Assembly: GCF_000337515.1 (NCBI RefSeq)
Contig: NZ_AOIQ01000014.1
Coordinates: forward strand, 1 to 46,901
Origin: Halovivax asiaticus JCM 14624
Lineage (GTDB): Archaea > Halobacteriota > Halobacteria > Halobacteriales > Natrialbaceae
Length of the DNA: 46,901 nucleotides
Direction of reading: 5' to 3'
Under the pieces are notes generated by a model, which ran no database searches, was not told the origin of the DNA, and worked only from the letters and a program-made list of their open reading frames with translations. Numbering within the stretch: the stretch's first letter is position 1; each line of letters opens with the position of its first letter. Positions 17,099 to 24,371 of the stretch are shown one piece after another. The translations under genes and the position numbers were made by a program.

Positions 17099-18844
17099 AT
17101 GGCGCACAGATACGACGTCCTCGGCCTGTTCGACAACGAGTACGACGACGAAGGCTTCCGGACGTGTTCGGTGACCGGGCTCCGGATCCACCGCACCGTC
17201 GAGAACCACGTGAAGCTGTTCGGGCTGACGGCGGTCGTCGCCCTCCTCGTTGGCGGCATCTTCGCGTTCACCGTCGCGACAACCAGGTGGGAGGCGATCG
17301 GTCTCCTCGGGCCCGACGCCTTTTACACGCACCTGAGTATGCACGCCTGGAACCTGCTCATCTTCTGGATGGTGTTCATGGAGGTAGCGATCCTCTACGT
17401 CGGCGGGCCGATGGTGCTGGGTCGCAGACTGCCGTGGACGAAGGTGGCGACGGCGGGCTGGCTCACGATGGTCGCCGGTGCGGTCGCCGTCAACTACACC
17501 ATCTGGACGACGTCGGCGCCCAACGAGGCCCCGTTACTGACCGCGTACGTCCCGATGCCGGTCTCGCCGTGGTTCTACGCGGCGGCCTGTCTCTTCATCG
17601 TCGGCACCGTGATCGCGGCGCTACCGTTCTTCGTCGCGATGTGGCGCGAGAAGCGCGAGCATCCCGGAAAGACGCTTCCGCTCGTCGCGTTCGCCGCGTT
17701 CGTCACCTCGATCATCGCCGTCGAGGCGCTCGTCGGCGGGCTCGTCGCGTTCGCGCCGGCGATGCTCTGGCGCTTAGAGATCATCGAGTGGGTCGACGCC
17801 GCCTGGTACCGGCAGATGTACTGGATCATCGGCCACGGCACCCAGCAGATCAACCTCGTGGCGATGATCACGGTCTGGTACTTCCTCACCCACGTCGTCG
17901 CCGGCGCGGAAGTCGTCAGCGAGAAGGTCTCGCGGACGGCCTTCATCCTCTATCTCTTCTTCATCAACCTCGGGGCGGCCCACCACCTGCTGTCGGACCC
18001 CGCAGTCTCGACCGGGTGGCGCATCTGGAACACCTCCTACGCGTTCTACGGCGCGACGTTCGCCAGCCTGATCCACGCCTTCGCGATTCCGGCGGGCATC
18101 GAGGCCGGTCGTCGCAAGCGCGGCAAGGGCGGCGGCCTCTTCGGCTGGCTCACCTCCGCTCCCTGGGGTAACCCAGTCTTCTCGTCGACGATCTTCTCGA
18201 TCATCCTCTTTGGCTTCCTCGGCGGGATCACCGGTGTCATGATGGGGCAGTTGCAGCTCAACATGACCTGGCACAACACGTTCGCGACGGTGGGACACTT
18301 CCACGCGACGGTCGTCCTCGGCACCACGGTCGCGTTCATGGGCCTCCTCTTCTTCCTGATCCGGACGATGTTCAGACGCCAGTGGCTCTCGACCCGTCTC
18401 GCAGCGATCCAGCCGTATCTCTACGCGGGCGCGATGGGCGTCGCCGTCCTCATGATGATGTACGTCGGCATCCTCTACGGCGTCCCGCGCCGGACCGTCG
18501 AAGTCGTGAGCAACATCCAGGGCACCGAGTTCGACCTTGCGGCGGCGAGTCCGCTGTTCGCCATCTTCGGGATCTTCGCGCTGCTCGCGATCGCCGCCGG
18601 CGTTCTGTTCATCCTGCTCGCCGTCGGCTCGCTGCTGTTCGGTAAGCGGATCGACGACGAATCCAACGTCTCCGACCTCGTTGCCGACGGCGGGTTAGCG
18701 CTGGCCGAGGACCCCGACGATCCCGTCCACGCCTACGAGATGCGCGGGACGTTCGTCCTCTGTCTCGTCTTCCTGGCCGCGTTCGTGATCACGTACCTGC
18801 TCAACTGGTACCTGCTCACCCAGCTCTGGGCTATCGGCGCCTGA
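17099..18844 (+). CDS. ba3/B-family heme-copper enzyme subunit I, lacking the active-site tyrosine (oxidase or NO reductase)
   Basis: The 581-residue protein has about 13-14 membrane helices. Ligands expected for a B-family enzyme are present: low-spin heme H82 (SMHAWN) and H402, high-spin heme H400 (GHFH), and the second metal site H246, H295 and H296. The helix VI motif is GHGTQQINLVAM (from G245), so the residue four after H246, a tyrosine covalently linked to that histidine in oxygen-reducing members (HPIVY in Thermus ba3), is Gln250. Tyr261 matches the conserved K-channel Tyr248. Loss of the cross-linked tyrosine is the hallmark of NO reductases in this superfamily. It lies between Cu_A subunit II and an accessory membrane protein, about 5.5 kb from nirK. 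Annotation as a cytochrome oxidase is therefore uncertain; N. pharaonis CbaA is the obvious comparison. Confidence 0.9.
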   Translation: MAHRYDVLGLFDNEYDDEGFRTCSVTGLRIHRTVENHVKLFGLTAVVALLVGGIFAFTVATTRWEAIGLLGPDAFYTHLSMHAWNLLIFWMVFMEVAILYVGGPMVLGRRLPWTKVATAGWLTMVAGAVAVNYTIWTTSAPNEAPLLTAYVPMPVSPWFYAAACLFIVGTVIAALPFFVAMWREKREHPGKTLPLVAFAAFVTSIIAVEALVGGLVAFAPAMLWRLEIIEWVDAAWYRQMYWIIGHGTQQINLVAMITVWYFLTHVVAGAEVVSEKVSRTAFILYLFFINLGAAHHLLSDPAVSTGWRIWNTSYAFYGATFASLIHAFAIPAGIEAGRRKRGKGGGLFGWLTSAPWGNPVFSSTIFSIILFGFLGGITGVMMGQLQLNMTWHNTFATVGHFHATVVLGTTVAFMGLLFFLIRTMFRRQWLSTRLAAIQPYLYAGAMGVAVLMMMYVGILYGVPRRTVEVVSNIQGTEFDLAAASPLFAIFGIFALLAIAAGVLFILLAVGSLLFGKRIDDESNVSDLVADGGLALAEDPDDPVHAYEMRGTFVLCLVFLAAFVITYLLNWYLLTQLWAIGA

Positions 18845-18872
18845 TCAGTTCCACTTCGATCGATTTCCCCAC

Positions 18873-19595
18873 ATGACTCCATCCACCGACGCCGACGCGA
18901 CTGCATCGCCGATCACGGTCCTGAAGCGGAGCCTGGGTCGAGCGTGGCGGGACCTACTTTCCATCTACTACGCGAACACGCCGATCTGGCGCCTCTTGAA
19001 GAGCGTCGGCCTGCTCTTCTTCGGCTTTTTCTGCTGGTCGGCGAGCAGCCTCGTCCTCTCGTACGGCATCGACTGGGGCGTCCTCTACGTCCTCCGCGCG
19101 TACGGGTTCGTCCTCATTCTCTGGGGGCCGCTGACCCACGCCGTCATCGTCCCGTCGGTGATCCGGCTGCGCCGAACCGCCGACGGCGGCGTCCGGCGGG
19201 TGATCGCACGCCACGGCTCGAAGCTCAACCTCTCGATCTTCCTGACGATCGTCCTGCTCCTGACGGCGGCGCCGATCTCGCCGATGGTGCTCGACTTCCA
19301 GAGCGCGCTGTCGGGCGACTCGAGCCCCGACGTCGATCCCGACCTGACGTGCGAGGGCATCGGTGAGGAGATCAGCTGCGAGCTCTCCGACCCGACCGGA
19401 ATCGAGCGCGTCGTGGTGACCAGCGGTGATGCCGAACTCGAGCGTGTCGAGGACCCGCCCTACGAGTTCACGATCCGCGAGGACGACCTGGAGGAGGTCG
19501 TCGGCCAGAAGGAGTTCGTCGTCGAGCTTCAGGACGAAGACGGGGAGACGCTGCGGCGGTATCGGAAGTACGCGGCTTCGGTCTCGAACGGCTAG
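18873..19595 (+). CDS. Membrane protein with C-terminal Ig-like domain, probable accessory subunit of the ba3-like enzyme
   Basis: The 240-residue protein has an amphipathic N terminus, three hydrophobic segments (about 43-63, 68-90 and 119-142) and a soluble C-terminal domain (about 150-240). That domain contains two cysteines (LTCEGIGEEISCEL) and an Ig-like pattern (GIERVVVTSGDAELE then PPYEFTI). It begins 28 nt after the subunit I stop on the same strand, so cotranscription is likely. I do not recognise a named family. Position suggests a subunit or assembly factor like the extra genes of the haloarchaeal cba operon. The two cysteines facing outside could form a disulfide or bind metal. 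Confidence 0.75.
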   Translation: MTPSTDADATASPITVLKRSLGRAWRDLLSIYYANTPIWRLLKSVGLLFFGFFCWSASSLVLSYGIDWGVLYVLRAYGFVLILWGPLTHAVIVPSVIRLRRTADGGVRRVIARHGSKLNLSIFLTIVLLLTAAPISPMVLDFQSALSGDSSPDVDPDLTCEGIGEEISCELSDPTGIERVVVTSGDAELERVEDPPYEFTIREDDLEEVVGQKEFVVELQDEDGETLRRYRKYAASVSNG

Positions 19596-19621
19596 GACAC
19601 CACGACCAGAAGGATCGACGA

Positions 19622-20494
19622 TCAGGACCGCCGGTTCACCAGTCGCTCGACGTCGATGCCGAACTCGCTCCCGAGCAGGGCGTCCCACTCGCCGCTCGTG
19701 ATCGTGCGCTCGTAGCGCTCGCGACCCGCCGTCCGGATCAGTGCGTCCGGGCGGAGTTTGACGTGGCCGCGATCCGTCGCGATCGAGGCGACCGGCTCAC
19801 CGGTAAACGGCGACTCCGGCGCCGTCACGAGGTACTCGCGCGTCGCGCCGAAGTAGCGTGGCTCACGGGGCGTCGTGTCGAAAAGATAGCGGTCCGACCA
19901 GTCGTCGTCACCCGGTTCCCGGTACTGGGTCAGGTACGTCGCGTCGGGACGATCGACGGCGACGGCGCGCCAGTGAACGCCCACGGTGTCGACCTGTGGC
20001 GGCCCAGCTGCCGTGACCGGGCGGTCGCTCGACCCCGAGTCGGTCCGCTCACCGCCCTCGTCGGGGAGGGGCGTCGGCCGCCGCATCGTCGGCGTCCCCA
20101 TCCCGACGTCGACGACGTACTCGCTCGATTCGAGGGAGACGAGCGTACTCCGGTGAGCAGCGGGGATCCCGGAGCCGCCGACCATCCGCGCGGCGACCCC
20201 CGTGACGTCGAATCCGAGGGCGTCGAGCAGCCGCGCGAAGAGCTCGTTGAGTTCGTAACAGAAGCCGCCCCGTCCGCGCTCGACGATCTTCTCGGAGAGG
20301 TCGTCGATTGCCACAGAGACGCCAGCACCCTCGAACCGATCGAACGGGTCGCCGGTGACGGCCAGCGTCTCGAACGGAATCGAGGTGACGTGCGCCCGCT
20401 GCAAACGTTCGAGGCCGGCCCGGTCGTGCTCGGGCGATCGGTCGGGGTCGAGGCCGATTCTGTCGAGGTACCGGGCGACGCTGGGCGACGACAT
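19622..20494 (-). CDS. Arylamine N-acetyltransferase family protein
   Basis: The 290-residue protein shows the NAT catalytic triad in order: C79 in RGRGGFCYELN, H114 in AAHRSTLV and D129 in VVDVGMG. NATs transfer acyl groups from acyl-CoA to arylamines, hydrazines or amino groups of small molecules through an acyl-cysteine intermediate. A region with many charged and small residues (about 142-165) interrupts the usual fold and is likely a surface insertion. The ATG at 20494 (MSSPSVARYLDRIG) was chosen over an earlier frame opening. It converges with the oxidase-like operon and follows the copper ATPase on its strand. A role in the respiration island is not evident. Confidence 0.88.
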   Translation of the reverse strand: MSSPSVARYLDRIGLDPDRSPEHDRAGLERLQRAHVTSIPFETLAVTGDPFDRFEGAGVSVAIDDLSEKIVERGRGGFCYELNELFARLLDALGFDVTGVAARMVGGSGIPAAHRSTLVSLESSEYVVDVGMGTPTMRRPTPLPDEGGERTDSGSSDRPVTAAGPPQVDTVGVHWRAVAVDRPDATYLTQYREPGDDDWSDRYLFDTTPREPRYFGATREYLVTAPESPFTGEPVASIATDRGHVKLRPDALIRTAGRERYERTITSGEWDALLGSEFGIDVERLVNRRS

Positions 20495-20596
20495 TGTCCT
20501 ACGCGAACCGTCCCACTCCCGCCCCTTAGTGGCTCGCCGAACTTGGGTTACGTTCACAAAGTGAGACGACGAGCCGGGACGTGCCGCCGAACGGCC

Positions 20597-23248
20597 CTAC
20601 TCCCCGTCCCTCAGCACCGGCCGCGAGGAGTTCACGACGACGATCGCGCTGCTCCCCGCCATCGCGAGCGCGGCGAAGAGCGGGTTGATGAGGCCCGCGG
20701 CGGCCAGCGGGATCGCGACGGCGTTGTACAGCAGCGCCCAGCGGACGTTCTCACGGATTCGCCGCCGGGTTCCCTCGGCCAGTTCGAAGACGGCCGGGGC
20801 GGTTGCAAGGTCGCCGTCGGCGAGGATCGCGTCGGCGGCGTCGGTCGCGCGGGCGGTCCCGGTACCGAGTGCGATGCCGACGTCCGCCGCTACGAGCGCA
20901 GGGGCGTCGTTCGTCCCGTCGCCGACCATCGCCGTCACACCCGCCGCGGAGAGGCGACGGACCGTCGCGACTTTCCCCTCCGGCGGGACGCCGGCGAAGA
21001 CGCGATCGACGGCAGGATGCTCGCGGAGTTCCGTCGTCGCCGACTCGTCGTCGCCCGTCAGGACGACGACCTCGCGGTCGGCGACGGACTCGAGGACGGC
21101 TCGCCACGAGCGCCGGGGCCGATCGCCGACGACCGCGACCGCTCGCGCCCGGCCGGCGTAGCCGATCACCACCGGCAGTCGGCCGCGTTCCCGGGCGACG
21201 TCGATCGCGTCACCGAGGTCGGCCGGAATCGGGCCGACCATCCGCTCGACGAGTGTCGGCGTTCCGACGACCACGCGGTCACCGTCAGTGGGCCGCTCGT
21301 CGACGCCGTCGGTCCCCGCCCCGCGCTCGTCGAGACCACAAACGACGGCGCTGACGCCCTCACCGGGATGGCGTTCGAAGTCCCGGGCGTCCAGCGCGGT
21401 AGTCTCCGTGGCGTGACCGCCGTTCTCGGCGTCGTGGCCGCTCTCTTCGGACAGGGCTGTCGACCCAGCCGCCGTAACGGGGTCGCCGTCCGAAACGGTC
21501 CCGCCGCCACGCTCCGCCCCGCCATCGGGCGCGACGGCGTTTGTGGGCCCCGCCAGCTCGTCGTGGTCTGCACCCGCGGCCGCACGGGCGACGATCGCGT
21601 CGGCGACCGGGTGGGTCGAGTAGCGTTCGACGGCCGCGGCGCGGTCGATCGCCGCCTCCTCGCCGGCAACCGTGCGGACGGTCATCTCGCCCGTCGTCAC
21701 GGTCCCGGTCTTGTCGAAGACGACCGTCTCGACGGCCGGCGCCGATTCGAACAACGTCGCGTTCGCCACGACGATCCCCCGTTCCAGGGCGTCCCGAAGC
21801 CCGGAAGCGACGGCCAGCGGCGTCGCCAGCCCCATCGCGCACGGACAGGAGACGACGAGGACCGTCAACCCAGTCAGGACGGCGGTGTCCGCCGGAACGC
21901 CCCTCGCGACCCGCCAGCCGGTGACGGCGACGGCGGTGGCGAGCACGAGCGGGACGAAGACGGCGGCGAGGCGATCGGCGAACCGCTGGATCCCGGGCGT
22001 CTCGCTCTGGATCTCCCACATGAGAGAGGCGATCCGATCGAGCGTGCTCTCGGCGTCGTCGCCGACCGCGCAGACGAGCGCGCTGTCGGTCACGATCGCC
22101 CCGCCGACGACCGCGTCGCCGGGTCGCTTCGTGGTCGGCATCGATTCGCCGGTCACGACCGACTCGTCGACGGCGGCCGTCCCCTCCCGAACGGTTCCGT
22201 CGACCGGCACCCGTTCGCCGGGACGGACGACGACCGCCTCACCGGGTTCGAGATGATCGACGGAGACGGTCTCGGTCTCGCCGTCGGCGGTCCGCCGGGT
22301 CGCCGCTCGCACGCCGGCGCTCGTCACGTCCGCGAGCAGCCCCGTCGCCCGGCGCTTGATCCGTCCCTCGTAGTACCCCCCCAGCGAGACGACCATGATC
22401 ACGGCGACGGTCACGTCGTAGTAGAGGTGCGTCCGCCCGAAGACGAGCGCGATCGTGCTGTAGACGTACGCTGACCCTGCAGCGATGGCGATCAGCAGGT
22501 CCATGTTCGGCCGGCCGACCCGCAGGCTGACGTAGGCACCCCTGAGCACCGGATAGCCGGTGTAGCACAGTACGCCCCCGGAGAACACCCCGAGGAGCGC
22601 CAGCGGGACGGAACTCCCGGCGGCCGATCCGGCACCGGTCGAGAGCACGCCAGTCTCGATCCCCACGTAACTCGGGTAGAGGTAGAAGACGTACCAGGGC
22701 ATGACGAGCATCGAGAGGAACCCACCGACGAGCAGCCGCTGGACCAGCGCCTCGTCGGCACGCGCGTCGCGGCCCGCCCCGTCGCGCAGTCGGGTCTCGT
22801 AACCGTAACCCGAGAGAACCGCCGGGAGTTCGTCGCGATCGAGCCGATCCGGATCGTAGATCACGCGCGCGGTATCGGTCGCGTAGCTCGCTTCGACGGT
22901 GTGGACGGCCGGTTCGCGCTCGCCTAGCAGCGAGACGAACCCTTCGCAGGTCGCACAGTGCATCCCATCGACCGCGAGGAAGGCCGTTTCGAACCCGGTC
23001 GGGACGGCGTCCGTGCCAGCCGCCGGAGAGGCCGCCTCGCCGGCGGCATCCTCCCGAGCCGTATCGCCGACGGAATCCGCCCGGGCCGCCTCGACGCGAG
23101 CACGAACGTCGCCACGATCGACGCTGTCGGTGTCGTCCAGCGTCCGACTCACCTCGAGACAGCCGCGACAGCAGAAGGTCCCATCGACGTCCGGATCGAT
23201 CACCGGGGGATCGGGCGTCGGGAGTTCACAGAGCGAACAGTCGCTCAT
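20597..23248 (-). CDS. CcoI/FixI-like copper-transporting P1B-type ATPase
   Basis: The 883-residue protein has an N-terminal double Cys region (C4, C7, C26, C27, C30: CSLCELP and FCCRGC) like that of CcoI/FixI/CtpA ATPases, then a heavy-metal domain with C98/C101 (GMHCATC). Eight membrane helices include the metal-site motif CPC (C468-C470). The catalytic Asp is D512 (DKTGT), and GDGTNDAP forms the hinge. CcoI-type pumps export copper for maturation of heme-copper enzymes, which fits the neighbouring Cu_A enzyme, NirK and Sco1-like genes. A long Ala/Gly/Glu-rich insertion in the nucleotide-binding domain (about residues 570-640) is unusual. The start at 23248 (MSDCSLCELP) retains the Cys region; a start further upstream adds only five residues. 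Confidence 0.94.
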   Translation of the reverse strand: MSDCSLCELPTPDPPVIDPDVDGTFCCRGCLEVSRTLDDTDSVDRGDVRARVEAARADSVGDTAREDAAGEAASPAAGTDAVPTGFETAFLAVDGMHCATCEGFVSLLGEREPAVHTVEASYATDTARVIYDPDRLDRDELPAVLSGYGYETRLRDGAGRDARADEALVQRLLVGGFLSMLVMPWYVFYLYPSYVGIETGVLSTGAGSAAGSSVPLALLGVFSGGVLCYTGYPVLRGAYVSLRVGRPNMDLLIAIAAGSAYVYSTIALVFGRTHLYYDVTVAVIMVVSLGGYYEGRIKRRATGLLADVTSAGVRAATRRTADGETETVSVDHLEPGEAVVVRPGERVPVDGTVREGTAAVDESVVTGESMPTTKRPGDAVVGGAIVTDSALVCAVGDDAESTLDRIASLMWEIQSETPGIQRFADRLAAVFVPLVLATAVAVTGWRVARGVPADTAVLTGLTVLVVSCPCAMGLATPLAVASGLRDALERGIVVANATLFESAPAVETVVFDKTGTVTTGEMTVRTVAGEEAAIDRAAAVERYSTHPVADAIVARAAAGADHDELAGPTNAVAPDGGAERGGGTVSDGDPVTAAGSTALSEESGHDAENGGHATETTALDARDFERHPGEGVSAVVCGLDERGAGTDGVDERPTDGDRVVVGTPTLVERMVGPIPADLGDAIDVARERGRLPVVIGYAGRARAVAVVGDRPRRSWRAVLESVADREVVVLTGDDESATTELREHPAVDRVFAGVPPEGKVATVRRLSAAGVTAMVGDGTNDAPALVAADVGIALGTGTARATDAADAILADGDLATAPAVFELAEGTRRRIRENVRWALLYNAVAIPLAAAGLINPLFAALAMAGSSAIVVVNSSRPVLRDGE

Positions 23249-23308
23249 TGGCGGACGATACAACCTACCCAGGGGTAGCCGTGGTCCCGAACATGGTTGA
23301 CCGCCACG

Positions 23309-23773
23309 CTAGTCAGCCCGGCTCCCAACTGGAGAACGGGGCTGTCCTCGCCATCGCCGGTGAGCGGCAGTCACTACGAGTCGCCACCCCAGGACGAACG
23401 CCAGCCCGAATCCCACGATGACCACCAGGAAGATCGGCGTTGCACCGCCCGGAAAGAGCGACGTCGATCGGATCGCGCCACCGAGGAGCGAGGCGACGAC
23501 CCAGGCGCCAGCGACGACGACGGCCGTCCAGGCGAACGAACCGAGCGTGCGCTCGCTGTAGGCGCCGAGAAGCGGCGCGACGAGCAGCCAGCCGATCGCG
23601 AACGGCGTCACCGCTTTGACGGTGTAGGTCGGAAACGCCCAGGGATCCAGCCCGTGCCTGGTGAGCCCGTACCCGATGAACGTTGTGATGACGACGAGGT
23701 CGAGGACCGGCAACACGGGCGAGCGTGGGACGGTGCGTGCCAACCGACGAACGTGCGCGTGTGACTCGGACAT
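23309..23773 (-). CDS. DUF3054 family membrane protein
   Basis: The 154-residue protein begins MSESHAHVRRLARTVPRSPV and has four membrane helices with the DUF3054 pattern: an early LDLVVITTFIGYGLTRHG, then FAIGWLLVAPLLG and a C-terminal GFGLAFVLGWRLV. The family has no known function. An in-frame extension back to 23998 exists, but its composition is not haloarchaeal-protein-like, so the ATG at 23773 is preferred. It ends 60 nt before the copper ATPase start on the same strand and is probably cotranscribed with it, which suggests a role near copper handling or membrane enzyme assembly. Confidence 0.82.
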   Translation of the reverse strand: MSESHAHVRRLARTVPRSPVLPVLDLVVITTFIGYGLTRHGLDPWAFPTYTVKAVTPFAIGWLLVAPLLGAYSERTLGSFAWTAVVVAGAWVVASLLGGAIRSTSLFPGGATPIFLVVIVGFGLAFVLGWRLVVTAAHRRWRGQPRSPVGSRAD

Positions 23774-23952
23774 AGGTGGTTCGAGGGAGTGTCGGCCTGC
23801 GGCCCCGGTCGGGCCGATCCCGTCGCACGGAGTCTCCCGGCCGTCGTCCGGATCGAGGGGTGGGACCGACACAGAACTACTCCCGAACGTGTTCCGATCG
23901 CTCGGTACCGACTTCGACCGACCACGATGGCTGGTCCGTTCGATCACGCCGT

Positions 23953-24004
23953 TCGAACACTCGCATTGTCGGTGGCTGAGCTGCTCGAACACGCTCATTG
24001 TCGG
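23953..24004. repeat. Imperfect 20-nt direct repeat with 32-nt period
   Basis: TCGAACACTCGCATTGTCGG (23953-23972) recurs at 23985-24004 with two central differences (ACGCTC for CTCGCA-type shift). The 32-nt period is close to three helical turns, which would put both copies on the same DNA face. Tandem regulator sites for the divergent ATPase/DUF3054 and nirK promoters are possible. Confidence 0.6.
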
Positions 24005-24149
24005 CGATCCTTCTTGTTGATTCCCGCGTGTCGCGTGTGACCCACTACTATTTCAGATCGGCTCGATCACGAGAGAAGGGCCAGGCAAGAAGAACGCCCA
24101 GCCGAGAACGGTCGCGTCCCAGACGGACCGAACATGTGGAAGCGACCGG

Positions 24150-24251
24150 ACCCGCCGGCGTGAGCGATGGGCAAGCTGCCCCGAAACCCCGCCACTCCAG
24201 GGTTCGAGTCCGTGAGGACCCACTGGCGGAACACCCGAGCCCTCGGCGGGT
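24150..24251 (+). ncRNA. Candidate structured RNA or leader element upstream of nirK
   Basis: An outer 8-bp perfect stem, ACCCGCCG (24150-24157) with CGGCGGGT (24244-24251), encloses two hairpins. The first is GGGC (24169-24172) with GCCC (24178-24181) and loop AAGCT. The second is CCGCCA (24189-24194) with TGGCGG (24224-24229), continued after an internal loop by GGGTTC (24200-24205) with GGACCC (24216-24221). A T-run (24265-24269) follows, which could end an archaeal transcript. A T-arm-like GGTTCGAGTCC occurs inside, but no acceptor or anticodon stem fits a tRNA. No Rfam family was recognised with confidence. It could be a free small RNA or a cis element; the nirK TATA box downstream makes a nirK leader less likely. 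Confidence 0.45.
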
Positions 24252-24338
24252 TATACTGTGTGTCTTTTTATAGGTTTAAGAGGACGAACCGAACAGCTAC
24301 ACAGCGTTCTCGTTGTCATGGAATCATCTTCAGGGTTG

Positions 24339-24348
24339 AACATATGTA
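24339..24348 (+). promoter_or_regulatory. TATA-like element of nirK
   Basis: AACATATGTA is centred about 29 nt before the nirK ATG at 24372, which fits a leaderless transcript. GTAG/CTAC (24346-24349 and 24354-24357) flank the initiation zone as a short inverted repeat. A second T-rich candidate (TTTTTATA, 24266-24273) lies further upstream, after the structured segment. Confidence 0.5.
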
Positions 24349-24371
24349 GTCCCCTACTACCGCATGTAACA

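Larger units (their letters stand above)
23774..24371. other. Long intergenic region between DUF3054 and nirK
   Basis: These 598 nt separate divergent genes and hold no credible protein gene. They contain a near-perfect 20-nt direct repeat (23953-23972 and 23985-24004), a strongly folded segment (24150-24251) and the nirK promoter. The length alone is unusual in this compact window. Confidence 0.75.

Noticed and set aside
20721-20745. Another TTGTAC-type site inside the copper ATPase gene
   Set aside because: It is in coding sequence, reads TTGTACAG and is not near a promoter, so chance is the simplest explanation.
19763-22474. A 903-residue open frame on the plus strand
   Set aside because: It is antisense to the N-acetyltransferase and copper ATPase genes. 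Its translation is an Arg/Asp/Gly-rich mirror typical of GC-rich shadow frames, with no domain or family pattern.
23774-23998. An N-terminal extension of the DUF3054 protein
   Set aside because: The extra 75 residues include Cys and Ser/Arg-rich stretches unlike the family, and cover the direct repeats. The ATG at 23773 leaves a normal-length protein.
24196-24221. A tRNA gene suggested by a T-arm-like GGTTCGAGTCC
   Set aside because: The T-stem has a mismatch and no matching acceptor, D or anticodon stem can be drawn. The segment pairs better within the larger structured element.
24150-24251. A cobalamin riboswitch (CCGCCACT and GAGTCCGTGAGGACC recall its conserved boxes)
   Set aside because: The order and spacing of conserved boxes do not fit, the 5' GGGAA/GGTG part is missing, and neighbouring genes are not B12-related.
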